Shown here piece after piece: positions 1 through 12,263 of a stretch of 64,000 nt of DNA. Each line of letters opens with the position of its first letter. The stretch's first letter is position 1. Origin of the DNA: Styela clava (taxonomy: Eukaryota > Chordata > Ascidiacea > Stolidobranchia > Styelidae); the NCBI RefSeq assembly GCF_964204865.1, contig NC_135263.1, positions 7,364,303 through 7,428,302 on the forward strand, in the 5' to 3' direction. Under the pieces are notes generated by a model, which saw only the letters and a program-made list of their open reading frames with translations, was not told the DNA's origin and did no database searches. A program made the position numbers and the translations under genes.

Positions 1-1183
1 AATGATTGCCAAAAGACTAATGAGGGGTATTTATCGAGATTCGTTGGAACACACAGTTTTTGAAAGCAGGAGCTACGTTCTGCTAACGCCACAGCGCATT
101 CTGAAGAGATATCAAGTCGCAGAATTTGGTTTCAGATGGTACCATCGATGAGGAATAAACGCGAAACCAGCACGCGATCTTTGAAGCACAGGATCCAGCA
201 AGTAGCGAAAACAATATGTACAGGGCATATCACAAATAAGTTCCCTGGATGAATCCTAGTCACCTTTCTTATAATCATCAGGAGTTCATCGGAACGGAGA
301 CTCATGTCATGGATTATAAAAAAAGCTGCAATAAAACATGGAATTGAGAATCCAATCCTTTTATTTTAAAACTTTGTTGATAACTGATCATTCTTGAGAC
401 GTTCAGAAACATGTATAAGATATAACAAAGTATTATCACTCGGAACAGAAATAAACGTTTGTCGAATCATAGCATACGCGCCAATACGGAAAGTCCACTA
501 CAAATTGTCCCGGACGAGAATGTCCGTGTTATGTATTTATTTTTTTTATGTTTTTAAATACTTTAATGCTTGACCTCTTATTCGTTGTTTTGCCGGGCCT
601 TACCAAGTGGTGTACCGATATATCGGTATTAGCAATATCGGTCAAATTTTTGGTATCGGTAATGTATCGGTATCGGCTAAATGAAGACCGATATTTCCTA
701 TATATTTTCCTTTTTGATATGAAACAGAATGTTTTAAAAAAAGGTTGGAATACTGATGTTTAAATTATTTTTTGCATTGAGTGATCGTGAGCTATGAGCC
801 ATGCACCCGCGAGTAGAAACAGGAATAGGATTCTGACCTGTTCTTAGCTATTTATCATTCAAACGCTTAACTAATCTGGGTATTTTCGCGGCCAAATTTT
901 TATATTGACATTCTTAATAGTAATTATGAAGAAATATATCAATCGAATATTAGTGGATTTTCTAATGTGTAAAATACAAAATATGTAGTTACATTGGCAC
1001 AAAATCTTGCGCACTTAAGACGTAACTCAATGTATCAATTTGATAATATTCATTTATTTTACCACCCTGATAGGCAAACCTTATGAGCAGGAATGGTCAT
1101 AACCATTGACTATTTTGAATACTTTCTGAAACATATTTTCGATACTGAGATTCCGAATACATTGTGAAATCCCCCACATAAAT
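1..1183. repeat. Left copy of a 1.2 kb duplicated block
   Basis: Bases 1-1183 match 1460-2648 nearly base for base, with a few substitutions and small indels. The copy is cut by the window start, so the true unit may be longer. It ends at a run reading CCCCCACATAAAT. A cluster of TATCGG motifs near 615-700 looks like the end of a decayed terminal-inverted-repeat transposon carried inside the block. No convincing coding sequence is seen; short open frames exist on both strands but match no family I know. Confidence 0.9.
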
Positions 1184-1459
1184 GTTATTAGCCGTAGGTG
1201 CCTGCCTTGGTACAGGAGGTGGGTGTGCCAAGCTCTATAAAAAGTTTTCAAATATCCAGTTGACGAATGATGTACCCTATGGCCGATGTACTATATCATA
1301 TATATATATGTCATATAATATGTAACTATTAAAACATCGCCGGGAAAACTTCTCCGAGGAAAGCCTAAGCCTTATTGTTTATCAGTTTAAACACCACGTG
1401 ATTCTATTTGGGTCGCCAATAATGACTACTGTGTTGATAAGTAAATCAAGCACTTTTCT
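1184..1459. other. Spacer between the two duplicated blocks
   Basis: About 276 bp that are not repeated after the second copy as far as can be seen. It holds a short TA-rich stretch near 1300 and no gene. It may be the start of the duplicated unit whose other copy lies left of the window. Confidence 0.5.
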
Positions 1460-2648
1460 AATGATTGCCAAAAGACTAATGAGGGGTATTTATCGAGATT
1501 CGTTGGAACACACAGTTTTTGAAAGCAGGAGCTACGTTCTGCTAACGCCACAGCGCATTCTGAAGAGAGATCAAGTCGCAGAATTTGGTTTCAGATGGTA
1601 CCATCGATGAGGAATAAACGCGAAACCAGCACGCGATCTTTGAAGCACAGGATCCAGCAAGTAGCGAAAACAATATGTACAGGGCATATCACAAATAAGT
1701 TCCCTGGATGAATCCTAGTCACCTTTCTTATAATCATCAGGAGTTCATCGGAACGGAGACTCATGTCATGGATTATAAAAAAAAGCTGCAATAAAACATG
1801 GAATTGAGAATCCAATCCTTTTATTTTAAAACTTTGTTGATAACTGATCATTCTTGAGACGTTCAGAAACATGTATAAGATATAACAAAGTATTATCACT
1901 CGGAACAGAAATAAACGTTTGTCGAATCATAGCATACGCGCCAATACTGAAAGTCCACTATAAATTGTCCCGGACGAGAATGTCCGTGTTATGTATTTTC
2001 TTTTTTCATGTTTTTAAATACTTTAATGCTTGACCTCTTATTCGTTGTTTTGCCGGGCCTGGCCAAGTGGTGTACCGATATGTTATATCGGTATCAGCAA
2101 TATCGGCCAAATTTTTGGTATCGGTAATGTATCGGTATCAGCTAAATGAAGACCGATATTTCCTATATATTTTCCTTTTTGATATGATCCAGAATGTTTT
2201 AAAAAAAGGTTGGAATACTGATGTTTAAATTATTTTTTGCATTGAGTGATCGTGAGCTATGAGCCATGCACCCGCGAGTAGAAACAGGAATAGGATTCTG
2301 ACCTGTTCTTAGCTATTTATCATTCAAACGCTTAACTAATCTGGGTATTTTCGCGGCCAAATTTTTATATTGACATTCTTAATAGTAATTATGAAGAAAT
2401 ATATCAATCGAATATTAGTGGATTTTCTAATGTGTAAAATACAAAATATGTAGTTACATTGGCACAACATCTTGCGCACGTAAGACGTAACTCAATGTAT
2501 CAATTTGATAATATTCATTTATTTTACCACCCTGATAGGCAAACCTTATGAGCAGGAATGGTCATAACCATTGACTATTTTGAATACTTTCTGAAACATA
2601 TTTTCGATACTGAGATTCCGAATACATTGTGAAATCCCCCACATAAAT
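1460..2648. repeat. Right copy of the 1.2 kb duplicated block
   Basis: Direct-orientation copy of 1-1183 at an offset of 1459 to 1465 bases. Differences are scattered single bases and short indels, for example a 4-5 base insertion in the TATCGG-rich part near 2080, so the duplication is recent but not identical. It ends at the same CCCCCACATAAAT run and is then followed by unrelated DNA. Confidence 0.9.
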
Positions 2649-3479
2649 ACTACTCACTTTTCTAAAATCCAGGGACATAGAAATTAGGCATTGATAATTA
2701 GCATTCAGTCATGAGATTCAGTGTGATATAAATGAAGTGTGATATAAAGCAACTAGGCTCCCAGTTTCAAATCATACAGTAGAATCGAAGTCAGTACACT
2801 CATTTTTCAGCATGATTATTAATTCTGACCGTTTATCGTCTAGCGCGAGTGTATTTTAGTCCATCGATATCGGTAAGCTAAGTCCGGCACAATTATATCT
2901 CTTTACACAGGTATTAAATATTGTGATTCCATTCATTTTAAATTTGTTTAATTAATACACAATTTACTCATAGATTTATTGCCGTGGCCGCCCAGACTGT
3001 CTCGAAATATACGATAATATTTGTAAAATATTATAAAATGATAAAATCAAAAACATCATCGACGTGTTATAGGTATTTCTTGTCGGCGCTGATTGAAATC
3101 CTTTCATGTCGACTGTAGTAATATATTTTTCGCGACGCAAGATTACGATAAAACACAAAACAAAATATATGTAAAATGTTTACAATTAAAACGTGGACAC
3201 AGCGCTAAGATCTGTGGGCGAAATTCGATATTCTTATAAACACGAAAAACGATATTCGAAGGCCGCGATACCAATATTTAAATTCAAATTGGACATCCCT
3301 GCCTATGAGTTTCTAATTTAACAGCAAGATTACTAGCGTCAGTGCATAATGCATATAAATTAACGCATCAGAATCCTAAACATCAATTTCTTATGATGTA
3401 TTATGTCGCTTTTTCAATCTGAAATAATGTGTAATATGAATAATACTCAAGGGCTATTTTTTTAACCCGTCTGCCCTGC

Positions 3480-3592
3480 ACACTTAAAGTAATAAATATA
3501 TAGTATCGGCCTTCTTGTAATATCGGTATCGGTATCGGCGTTTTAGTTGGTATCGGCGGCAAAAGAGGTATCGGTACATCTCGACAGTCTGA
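3480..3592. repeat. TATCGG-rich end of a decayed transposon
   Basis: Several tandem TATCGG units occur here, ending in GGTATCGGTACATCTCG. The inverse pattern (GTGGTGTACCGATA) is found at 2067 and 609. This arrangement resembles the subterminal repeats of some hAT elements, so 2063-3592 could be one decayed element. I could not find a matching target-site duplication, so the limits are uncertain. Confidence 0.3.
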
Positions 3593-3899
3593 CTACTGTG
3601 CTAGCTTTTGAATATGTAATATGAGACTGGAGTACGCCAGGAACTGGCCGACATAGAACTGTTACTGGTGTGCCAATCACTATCATCTATTCTAAAACCT
3701 CGTCGTCGCTATAATGTAGTTCAGTTATGAGTAGGCTTACCATAAATCTGAAACAAAAAACCGGGACGGTGCGATTTGGCAAACATTCGGTCGATTGCCA
3801 GTCTTTGTAATATTGAAACGTCTACCATGTCATTAAGGGTATATACGGCTGTAAATCTCTACTGATCATTGAATTAGGAAAAACACAAAAAAAGTAGTT

Positions 3900-5660
3900 T
3901 GTACGAGTATTATTTATTTAGACCAAAAGTATTGTCCGCAGATGGAACCCTTCTCAAAAGTTCATGTTCTGATTTTTTCATAAAACTGATAACAAGAGAC
4001 ATCACCATTAAATTTGCAGGTCACGAGTGCTTTTATATATTCTTCTGGCATTCTGAACCCTCTTTCGGATCAAAAAAATTTAACAATGGAGAAAATCCGT
4101 TCAACAGATGCCGATGTTCCGGCAAACAAAATCTACGAGTTTCTGCAAATTCGAAATGCTAATATTCGGTATTTGTCGAAAAGTGCATCGCTATCAAAAT
4201 CTGACTAGCCAACCAAACATATATATCATTTATCAATTTTGAAGACCAATCACTTCAGTCCAGTTTATTTCACCCTTCAAATTTGTTCATATGTTTGGCC
4301 TGACAGCATTGTAGGCTTCATCATGCAGCTACGATAGACATTTCTCGTAAAAATTGCAAACATTATAGAGTTACGTCGATTTCGCCAGAGCGTTCCAAGG
4401 ATTTCAGAATTACAAGTGATTGCGACGGAATTATCAGACTTTACCCTTTTTCCTTCAAATTTAGCTTCACATCTGACATCTACGGCAGGGATCGGCAACC
4501 TTTTGTCGATCGCGGGCCAAAATTAACGGTTGCGAGTCATTGGCGGGCCGCACATATTTTTAGACAGCTGAAACCGAACGGATGATACTTTTTATAATAA
4601 AAATCAAGCAGTAATAAATACATCTCTCGAATAGAATATAGATTTATTTCTTCATTGCATCTCAAAAAATTCCATTTGAATATTTTCAGCGCCATTGAAT
4701 TTGCACTTAGCATCAACTTTTCTGCGTTTTGTTGCAATTTGTTTAATTATAATTAAATTATAGGCACATTAAACGAGTAATTGTGAATTATATACTTGTA
4801 AGGTTATAATATAATTTAGTTTAAAAAATATAATTGTCAAAACGGCTGTTTTGTTACTATAATTCAGTGAAGCGTCACGAGCCGGATTATAATACTCTGC
4901 GGGCCGGATCCGGCCCGGGGGCCGTAGGTTGCCGACCCCTGATCTACGGCATTACTATTATCTTTTTCAAAAATTAAAATAATTTTGCTGAAGTAGGTGA
5001 GCTGGCAAAGGACAAATTTCAAGTACGTTGGAACATTTAAGCATAAGAGTAGGACCGTAAATATATACAACTACGGTAGAACATCCTTCTTGAGAATTTG
5101 AATAACTTTTCAATCTTTCAAACATTTCCGTAATCCTTTGCAAAGCAGGTAATAAAGGGAGAAACCGAGTGTTGCCATGCTGTAATAGCCGTTGATATTC
5201 AATATCAACAAAATCGCAAAATGGTTTTTGCTCTGTTACTCGGACAGTGTGAATGTAAAAATAATAATACATTCTGACAACAACACAAACAGGCAAAGTA
5301 TCTACGGCATGTTGGAAAGGGCATCGCAGTGCAGTGTTGAACTACATGAGCCGCACAATCTATACCGGTTATATTTCTTTTAGTTTGAAAAAAAGCATTA
5401 TTTGTTTTTCGTCTTTTTACGCCTTCAAAGTTGGTGTTGCAGTTATTCGCACAGAATCCAACAACTTTTCGGAGAACAGAGAGCAAGTATTCAGTAAAAG
5501 TTTTGGCGGTTTCCATGGGTAGAGATTTGAATTCTAATAGTTTTATCTTCACACCAACATCAGGTAAAAAATAACGAACCACAACTGGAACAAGCTTTAA
5601 ATTTTTTCTGTTTGATGCATCGAAGGTTACTGATACGAAACTGGTTTAAAGTAAATCATC
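3900..5660 (-). pseudogene. Broken hAT transposase
   Basis: Read on the minus strand, fragments in several frames line up in order with the RNase H-like hAT transposases of the group domesticated in ZBED/SCAND3-type genes. About 5640-5560 gives a V-T-F-D-A-S-N-like catalytic strand; 5480-5420 gives C-A-N-N-C-N-T-N-F; 5360-5330 gives I-D-C-A-A-H-V-V; 5260-5100 gives T-V-R-V, C-D-F-V-D-I-E-Y and a following N-T-R-F-L-P-L-L-P block. After the nested MITE, 4120-3950 gives the C-terminal dimerisation block (G-T-S-A-S-V-E-R-I-F-S, later Q-F-Y-E-K-I-R). Frameshifts, stops and the 456-bp insertion make it non-functional. The family match is from memory of conserved motifs. Confidence 0.8.
4486..4941. 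mobile_element. Nested non-autonomous hAT element (MITE)
   Basis: The termini are CAGGGATCGGCAACCTT and, inverted, AGGTTGCCGACCCCTG. The flanking 8-bp duplication ATCTACGG is perfect at 4478-4485 and 4942-4949. The subterminal regions carry GCGGGCC motifs and the 456-bp interior is AT-rich without coding potential. It lies inside the transposase of the larger hAT element, so it is younger than that element. Confidence 0.92.
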
Positions 5661-5698
5661 ATTAGGTTCAGAGGAGAACAGCGGAGCAATGCAATTAA

Positions 5699-6639
5699 AA
5701 ATCACCGACTTTCATTTATTTCTGGCTAAACGTGCAAAATCAGCTAATCCGCTTATCAGACAGCGGACATCAGAAATTCTAACTGTGTATATTTACAAGT
5801 TAACGCAAATTCAGGCTAAAAAAAATTAATTTAGAGGTGCAGTCAAAACTTTGGCAATGAATAGCAGTGTGATAGTAAAACATATACCGATTGTGACATA
5901 ACAATAGAGCAATTTCTCTCTCTCTGAACTAGCGAAGTGTGTCGCAAAACAGTGGTAAATGGGCTGCCATCGTTAAAAAAAATTGTAATAATAATGAATA
6001 TGAATTTTTTACCCACGACAGTCGTGCTGACAAACCGGGACATTTGAGTCAACCGGCCGGGACGCCGGGACAGCTCGTCAAAACCGGGACTGTTCCGGCT
6101 AAACCGGGACGTGTGGTACGCCTAGTTATGAGGCTCTTTGCGAGTGTTTGAGCAAGTTCCCCAGACCAAATCACCGACTTTCATTTATTTCTGGCTAAAC
6201 GTGCAAAATCAGCGAATCCGCTTATCAGACAGCGGACATCAGAAATTCTAACTGTGTAAATTTACAAGTTAACGCAAATTCAGGCTAAAAAAAATTAATT
6301 TAGAGGTGCAGTCAAAACTTTGGCAATGAATAGCAGTGTGATAGTAAAACATATACCGATTGTGACATAACAATAGAGCAATTTCTCTCTCTCTGAACTA
6401 GCGAAGTGTGTCGCAAAACAGTGGTAAATGGGCTGCCATCGTTAAAAAATATTGTAATAATAATGAATATGAATTTTTTACCCACGACAGTCGTGCTGAC
6501 AAACCGGGACATTTGAGTCAACCGGCCGGGACGCCGGGACAGCTCGTCAAAACCGGGACTGTTCCGGCTAAACCGGGACGTGTGGTACGCCTAGTTATGA
6601 GGCTCTTTGCGAGTGTTTGAGCAAGTTCCCCAGACCAAA
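5699..6639. repeat. Two tandem 469-bp units containing a hAT end
   Basis: Bases 5699-6167 and 6168-6636 are nearly identical with a constant offset of 469. Each unit contains the right end of the hAT element, the target-site duplication GTTATGAG and about 35 bp of flanking host DNA. The tandem duplication therefore happened after the transposon inserted. The small open frames seen in both copies are mirrored repeats without family resemblance. Confidence 0.93.
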
Positions 6640-6695
6640 TTTAACAGATATACTAAAGACTTCCCCAGACCAAATTTAACAGATATACTAAAGAC
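6626..6695. repeat. Perfect 35-bp tandem duplication
   Basis: A 35-bp unit beginning TTCCCCAGACC and ending TACTAAAGAC occurs twice head to tail, directly after the 469-bp tandem repeat. Its first 14 bases also close both 469-bp units, which points to repeated slippage or repair at one place. Confidence 0.95.
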
Positions 6696-9097
6696 TGTCT
6701 ACCGATCAACTTTTACATATCCAATTCCATAGTTTCTAATCTACTCCCAGTTTTACATACGAAGGTAACTTACAGTGTCCATGTAGGTTTTTCATTTCGC
6801 GGGCGTTACCATTTAATTCATTAGGTAGTCGTTTTCCACCTTACATATATAGGTATAATCATAATAACAATTTCATGCAATCTTAGCATGGACAAATAAA
6901 ACTAGAACTTCATCTAGATAAGTTATAATACGAAAGTGTCTAGTCTTATCGGCAACAACTATAAAAACACAAACGCCTCCTGCGGAAACGCAGCTAATCA
7001 ACGCAGGGTACGTGAACGCAACAAGCACACGTGGAGTGTGAAGTACGGGTAAACTATCAGATAGCTGGAGACTTTTTTGCGACACCACCATTTTGAGCAG
7101 TTAAAATTTTAACTAAAATCCCCGGGATGCTTTAGCACGTAGGCGAAACCCCCCAAAATAACAACAATGCTACGGCTGCGACGCTGAAGATGTGTTTGAC
7201 TAGCGTTTAGTCGATTTAATTTCAGTAAAACAAGCATTGGTACACTGATTTGAAAAAAAAAATATGAAAAAACTAAAAGGAACATTAAACAATTTACAGA
7301 AATAAATAATTAGAAATTGTAAAACACAAAAAGCGATATAAAATTAGGCGACACAAGGCCACTAGGGGCGGAATTGAGGAACTTTGATGGGTTAGAAAAA
7401 ACGCGAGCAATATTTGAAATCGAGATCTAAAATTGCGCAATACAATGTTAGTAAAGTTCAATGCATACTGAGTCGACTCAAGGTAATTACAATACAACGC
7501 TACTTCTTGTGTTTAATATTTGAATTGTTTTTTCAGAATTTCACTATGTTTTGCAGCACACAAACCTCCATATTTCTCATGAAGTATTGACATTATTAAA
7601 ATACTTGCAGCTTATCAACAGCTCGTTTGAATAACCAGAGCTCTGATGGACACCTATACATGGCAATCTGCATCGGTGCAATACAAAGTAACAACTAAAA
7701 TGCCAGTATAGAAAGTTCGGGAGTCAATGAAACTACAATACAGTTAGAACAAAAATGTTCAAGACAAATTTACACATTTAAATATAAAATTAGATAGCAT
7801 CCAAAGCAAGAGTATAGCGTAGTACTAGATAGCGCAAAAATGAATCTGAAAGGTTTTTATATAAAATGTTTATGGTGAAATTGGCCTGAAATTGGCGAAG
7901 CTTTAAATCTGTTTCCAACATTCTAACTGAATAAAAATTCTACAGGCGTACTTGGAAAGCTGTTTTAATATGCCAGTCGGTTCGAGGTCATGGTATAGGC
8001 TCTCATCAGTTCCCCATGATCCCATCACAAATATGCCAAAGCTCAGATTTAACGAGATAAAATTCCATGTCCACCACCCGCACAAACTATTTCTGGCCGG
8101 CTTCTTCGTAAACTTGGAACTCGTTGAAAATATGAAAGGTTAAAACACGAAGCATCAGAAATGGTGCAAAATTGAAGATAACTTCATAAATCTGTCCTGT
8201 TATTTAGTTCGCTTTTAATCGCTGGAACTGAGTTTCTTCCCCAGAGATTTAGCCTGGGATTCTCATTCATATCAGAAACTGATAAAGCGCTCGTCTTTCT
8301 TGTATTCCAACTTAAAAGATTACTTGAACAAGTCAGATGACTAGCATTTGACTGTTTGGGGGCCGGCTTGAAAGTAATCCTGTTAAAAATAAAAGTATTT
8401 TGAAAATTCCATAAAATCTTTCATACGAAACAATAACAGTTTAATAACAGAGCACGTACGGAAAATTCACACACACAACATATATAGCCTATATATCTTT
8501 TAGATTGTGCTATAGGTTTCCTTCCAACGGATCATGCCTTATTGCCACGTTTCCCAGTCGTGGAGAAGTTCCTTCCCAGGGTGGAATATATATATACTCG
8601 TTCTTGGGGAAGAAAATTTGCTTCGTATTTGTTGTTGTGTTACTGATATGCTTATATGTTCATTCTATTGTAATGGACCCTCTGTTACACATGAATCCCA
8701 CAATGGAAATATGAATATGTACAGTGTATCTTCTGAAATGTCGTGTCCCTATTGACCCGCAATTGGATTTTAACTGTCCCGCTTCTCTTAATTGAATAAA
8801 TCTTAACTTTATGCTAAAGTTTTATATATATTCTACGCCAGAACATAGCATGAATTCTATTCACGCAAAACACATCGCATTCTGTATAGCGATGTTATTA
8901 ATCTGGGACAACTGGGACATTTTTGAGGCAAGTAATATGCAAGCACGAAACAAAACTCTCATCGATGTTCTTTTCATATTCTTCATGGCTCAAAATCACA
9001 CAAGTGAACCACCGTAGTATGTTAGTAAATATGATTCGTCCTATTAACTGTTGAATGAGCTACTATATTTAGTAAATAGAACGCGACAAATGAGACT
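6696..9097. other. No gene seen
   Basis: AT-rich sequence with only short unsupported open frames. Nothing with splice sites, domain motifs or repeats was recognised. It lies downstream of the GPCR gene. Confidence 0.5.
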
Positions 9098-9103
9098 TTT
9101 ATT
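9098..9103 (-). terminator. Candidate polyadenylation signal of the GPCR gene
   Basis: Read on the minus strand this is AATAAA, placed 4 bases after the stop codon of the last GPCR exon. A signal this close to the stop is possible in compact genomes, but the 3' end cannot be fixed without transcript data. Confidence 0.4.
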
Positions 9104-9107
9104 TCTT

Positions 9108-12100
9108 TTACCTGGGATTATCCTTCCGCCTGAAAAAGCATTTGAAACACGACTGAAAATTCTTTCGAACTTCTTTCAAGAAAACACCAAATACAATAGG
9201 ATGTAAAAAACAGTTGAAGTACATGAGTATATAGGAAACCTTATATACCTGTAACAAATAAATTGTTTTTAACATGAGGCGTAAAAAAGTCAGGGCAATG
9301 ACTTTTTAATATTTATCATAGGAATGTATATTATATATATATTTCAATCATACAACTTACTGTTCCACCAGGTTCAGGCATAGATATATCTCTGATAAAC
9401 CAATCGACTATTCCTTTAGCATAGTACGGTCCCCAACATAATAAAAATGTTAAAGTAATCAAAGTTCTCATTAATATTGTCCTGTTGATAGCTTTTTGTA
9501 TCGATTCACTGTTAACGCTGTTTCGACGACCCATCAACTCTGAAAAACATGATAATACGAGAAGATTTTGATGTTGATATTTGAAAGATATTAGTATATT
9601 AAAATTCAGCGCGCTTCAAGGAATACAAAAAGGGCACAATGGAAACAAACATGTTGGGCTCTCACAAAGATGGCACAAAATTCTAATATAAAATACTCAC
9701 GTCTATCTCTTTTTTTCATTTTTGAAATCTCACAAACAATTAGTGAATAGGAAACGATAGTTGAAAAGAATGGGAGTAAAAAACTCGCCAACATTGAGAA
9801 GAAATGATATGAGTTGAGATATTGCTTCGGCACAATCTCATTGTCAACACATTGAGTTATAAAAACTCCTTCACAGGTTGGGATTCGAAGAATTGAGAAC
9901 ACAATTCCCTGTTCACAAGAATTATAAATGGTATTATTAGATGAAAAAAGTTTTGTATTATTTGAATAAAAACCAGACACTGAGTTTAAGAATAAGAATG
10001 GAATAGATGTTTTAACTTCATTATTTGGATCTAATTTTCCTCCGTTTTGCACATATGGTTTTCAATAAAATTTTTCACAATTTTCTGTCTATATCTTATA
10101 CAACTTGTGCGTTAGTCAACAAGAGTAATATTCCATTAACATTAAAAGTGGCTTTATTCATTTACCGCTGGTATCGTACACACGGCACTGGCTGCCCATG
10201 CAACGCTGACCATCACAACTCCAAGATGTTCTGTTTTACTTGCTGCAATGGGATACAACACTGTTCTTACTCTGTCAACTCCGATTACCTGAAAAATATA
10301 AAACGCGTTGCGTTAAAGTGTAGTAGAATGGGTAAATAAATTTGTATATATATATATATATATTCAGAATATAAGTCAGATTACAAATAGAACTGTTTAT
10401 TCACCATGACACTTACTCGGGGATTCAGTTCGGTCATTTTTGGATAACCGCGAGGAGGAGCAGTAGAGTAGCAAAAATGTTTCACGCTGGCAACGTATTT
10501 TTACAAAAAGACAACGAGCTGGTTGATCTCCACCAGCGTAAGGTATAAGAAAATTGCTTACTATGTCTGAAGCCATGGGCCAAGGATGTTGAATATATCA
10601 CAAAACTTCATTGACGGCGATATATTTAAAACATATATCATATCCTGCCTTGATTCTGAACTATTTTGATGTTGATGAATTTGACTGCTTATTTGCAGTA
10701 CACTTCAGGAAATTAGTCAATATGGAGAATATATTATACAGTGGCAATCTGCGTAATTTCACGAAAACTAAAATATTTAAGAGAATTCAAGCATGTATAT
10801 TCTACTCATTTTTGCGCTGAACAAATATCAATTTGTTTACATTGATCAATTTGACAAACTAGTCACCTTTGTTCCTAAAAAATGCTGCCCAATCAGGTGC
10901 GGAATCAGCAACTACACTCGCATTTGCCGAAATACTTGTAATTTGAGACAGATGCGTTCAGATAAAAGTAAAAACTGGACATAATCATGTGGCTTACCAC
11001 GACCATAAATGAACTGGAATACATTCCGAACTGTTTCAACATTTGAACTAGTTTACAAACAGCGTCACCGGAATACCATTGCATTGTTGTGTTCCATATC
11101 GCATCTACAAAACAAAAAGAGATTTAACTCAACTATATTCCAAATTCCGTTCAGGTTGAGGTGCGAGCTAAATTCGCTTGGCTGACACTCTATTCAATAT
11201 TGAAAACATAGTCGATGAAAAAATAAACAATTTAGATTCAAAAGTGCATTTTTATATGAGCAGTGGGCTGATTTTTCAGAAACGCTTTTGTTATAGACAA
11301 AAACTTCAAATCACTGAACAACTAACGTCATTTTGCTTCCCGATTTGGCAAAGTGAATATCCATTCATTTGACAAGAAATAACAAAGGCGTCAGTTTTAA
11401 AACAAAGCTGTTTCCAAAATATATTTTAAAGTCACTCATATTTTGAATAATTTACCATACAAAAAATCAAGACATGGCATTTTAGAGAAGTTACTGCTTT
11501 ATTTCACGAAATACTAATGCAGGCTGTTAAGCGTAAACCCCCTTCTCCTCTCTTAGGATTATGGAGATTTAGTGGTAACTTGATTTTTTGGAATGAGGGA
11601 TGTGTGGCCTGTGAACTTGCTTGAATGAGCAATCATCTACGCAATATCGCCCCCATGTTAGTGCATATTATGGAACCTATGGAACCGACCTTACCAGTTG
11701 GCAACACAAAGCACGCATAAGCAAGATCTGCTAATGCTAGATGAAACATGAAAAAATGATGTTGCCTTTTCATCAAACGAAGTGAGTATATAACAAATAC
11801 GTTTCCTGTTGCACTCAAAACAAATAGAGACCAGGTTATCAGGACACGGGCTAGCTGATGAACGTCAAAAAGAAGCCATGTCTGCAATACAAAAATGATG
11901 AATTTATCGTTAAATATTATTACTTCAAATCATGTTTTCATTTATAATTTATCACAAATTGATATCACGTCAATTCGGCGGATTTAAGCGGCCACTTTAT
12001 TACGCACAGTAGGGTGGTGTATAATGCTTGAACCAAACTGTAAAACATTCGCAATAAATTCGGTCTAGCAAAATTAATTTGAGACATTCGACTGCCATAA

Positions 12101-12254
12101 AAAACAAATGCTTTACCTCGACCAAGACATCATATGGAGCACACGTTATATTTTGTGCCGGTAGAGTAAAATTCGTACTGTTGGTAGTCGTGTTGATTTC
12201 AATATTTTTTGAAGAAAACTCTACTATTCGTTCTACATACGGTATAGAAGTCAT
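9108..12254 (-). CDS. GnRH/vasopressin-type GPCR, seven exons, 360 residues
   Basis: Minus-strand exons are 12254-12117, 11881-11695, 11104-10998, 10288-10166, 9908-9701, 9539-9361 and 9248-9108; all introns are GT-AG and all phases agree. It is a class A receptor in the plasma membrane, presumably for a peptide. The N-terminus has four N-x-S/T sites (Asn21, 25, 28, 35). Visible anchors are GN (Asn73, TM1), LALAD (Asp98, TM2), the GDAVC segment with the TM3 disulfide Cys125, F-G-M-Y-S-S-S-F (TM3), DRV (149-151), TQC (Cys205, loop 2), CWGPYY (289-294, TM6) and HPIVF (330-334, TM7). The W-Y-S-G-D and M-Y-S-S motifs and the CWGPYY form point to the GnRH/AKH/vasopressin superfamily, and the TM6 context favours GnRH receptors. 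Oddities are His in place of the TM7 Asn and Phe in place of Tyr. The tail is short with Cys348 and Cys351 as possible palmitoylation sites. The stop overlaps a good donor (CAG/GTAAAA), so a longer tail is possible. Which subfamily it belongs to is not settled. Confidence 0.9.
10345..10363. repeat. (TA)n microsatellite in GPCR intron 3
   Basis: An uninterrupted TA run of about 19 bases lies between GPCR exons 4 and 3. Confidence 0.9.
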
Positions 12255-12261
12255 AATTACA

Positions 12262-12263
12262 CT
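12262..12263 (-). promoter_or_regulatory. Splice acceptor 7 nt upstream of the GPCR start codon
   Basis: On the minus strand a T-rich tract ending in TTTTTTTAG lies 7 bases before the ATG at 12254. No upstream exon was recognised. The site could accept a 5' untranslated exon or a trans-spliced leader, as is common in tunicates. This is inference from sequence alone. Confidence 0.5.

Larger units (their letters stand above)
3732..6124 (-). mobile_element. Decayed autonomous hAT transposon with 8-bp target-site duplication
   Basis: The left end reads TAGGCTTACCATAAATC and the right end, reverse-complemented, TAGGCGTACCACACGTCCC. Both ends carry ACCGGGAC-type subterminal repeats. The element is flanked by the same 8 bp, GTTATGAG, at 3724-3731 and 6125-6132, the target-site length typical of hAT. 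It is 2393 bp long and encodes a broken transposase on the minus strand. A 456-bp hAT MITE sits inside it. The right 425 bp, with the flanking duplication, was later copied in tandem. Confidence 0.85.

Noticed and set aside
1591-1899. 102-codon hydrophobic open frame on the minus strand
   Set aside because: It is within the 1.2 kb repeat, lacks splice or start context and matches no family; the hydrophobicity follows from AT-rich sequence.
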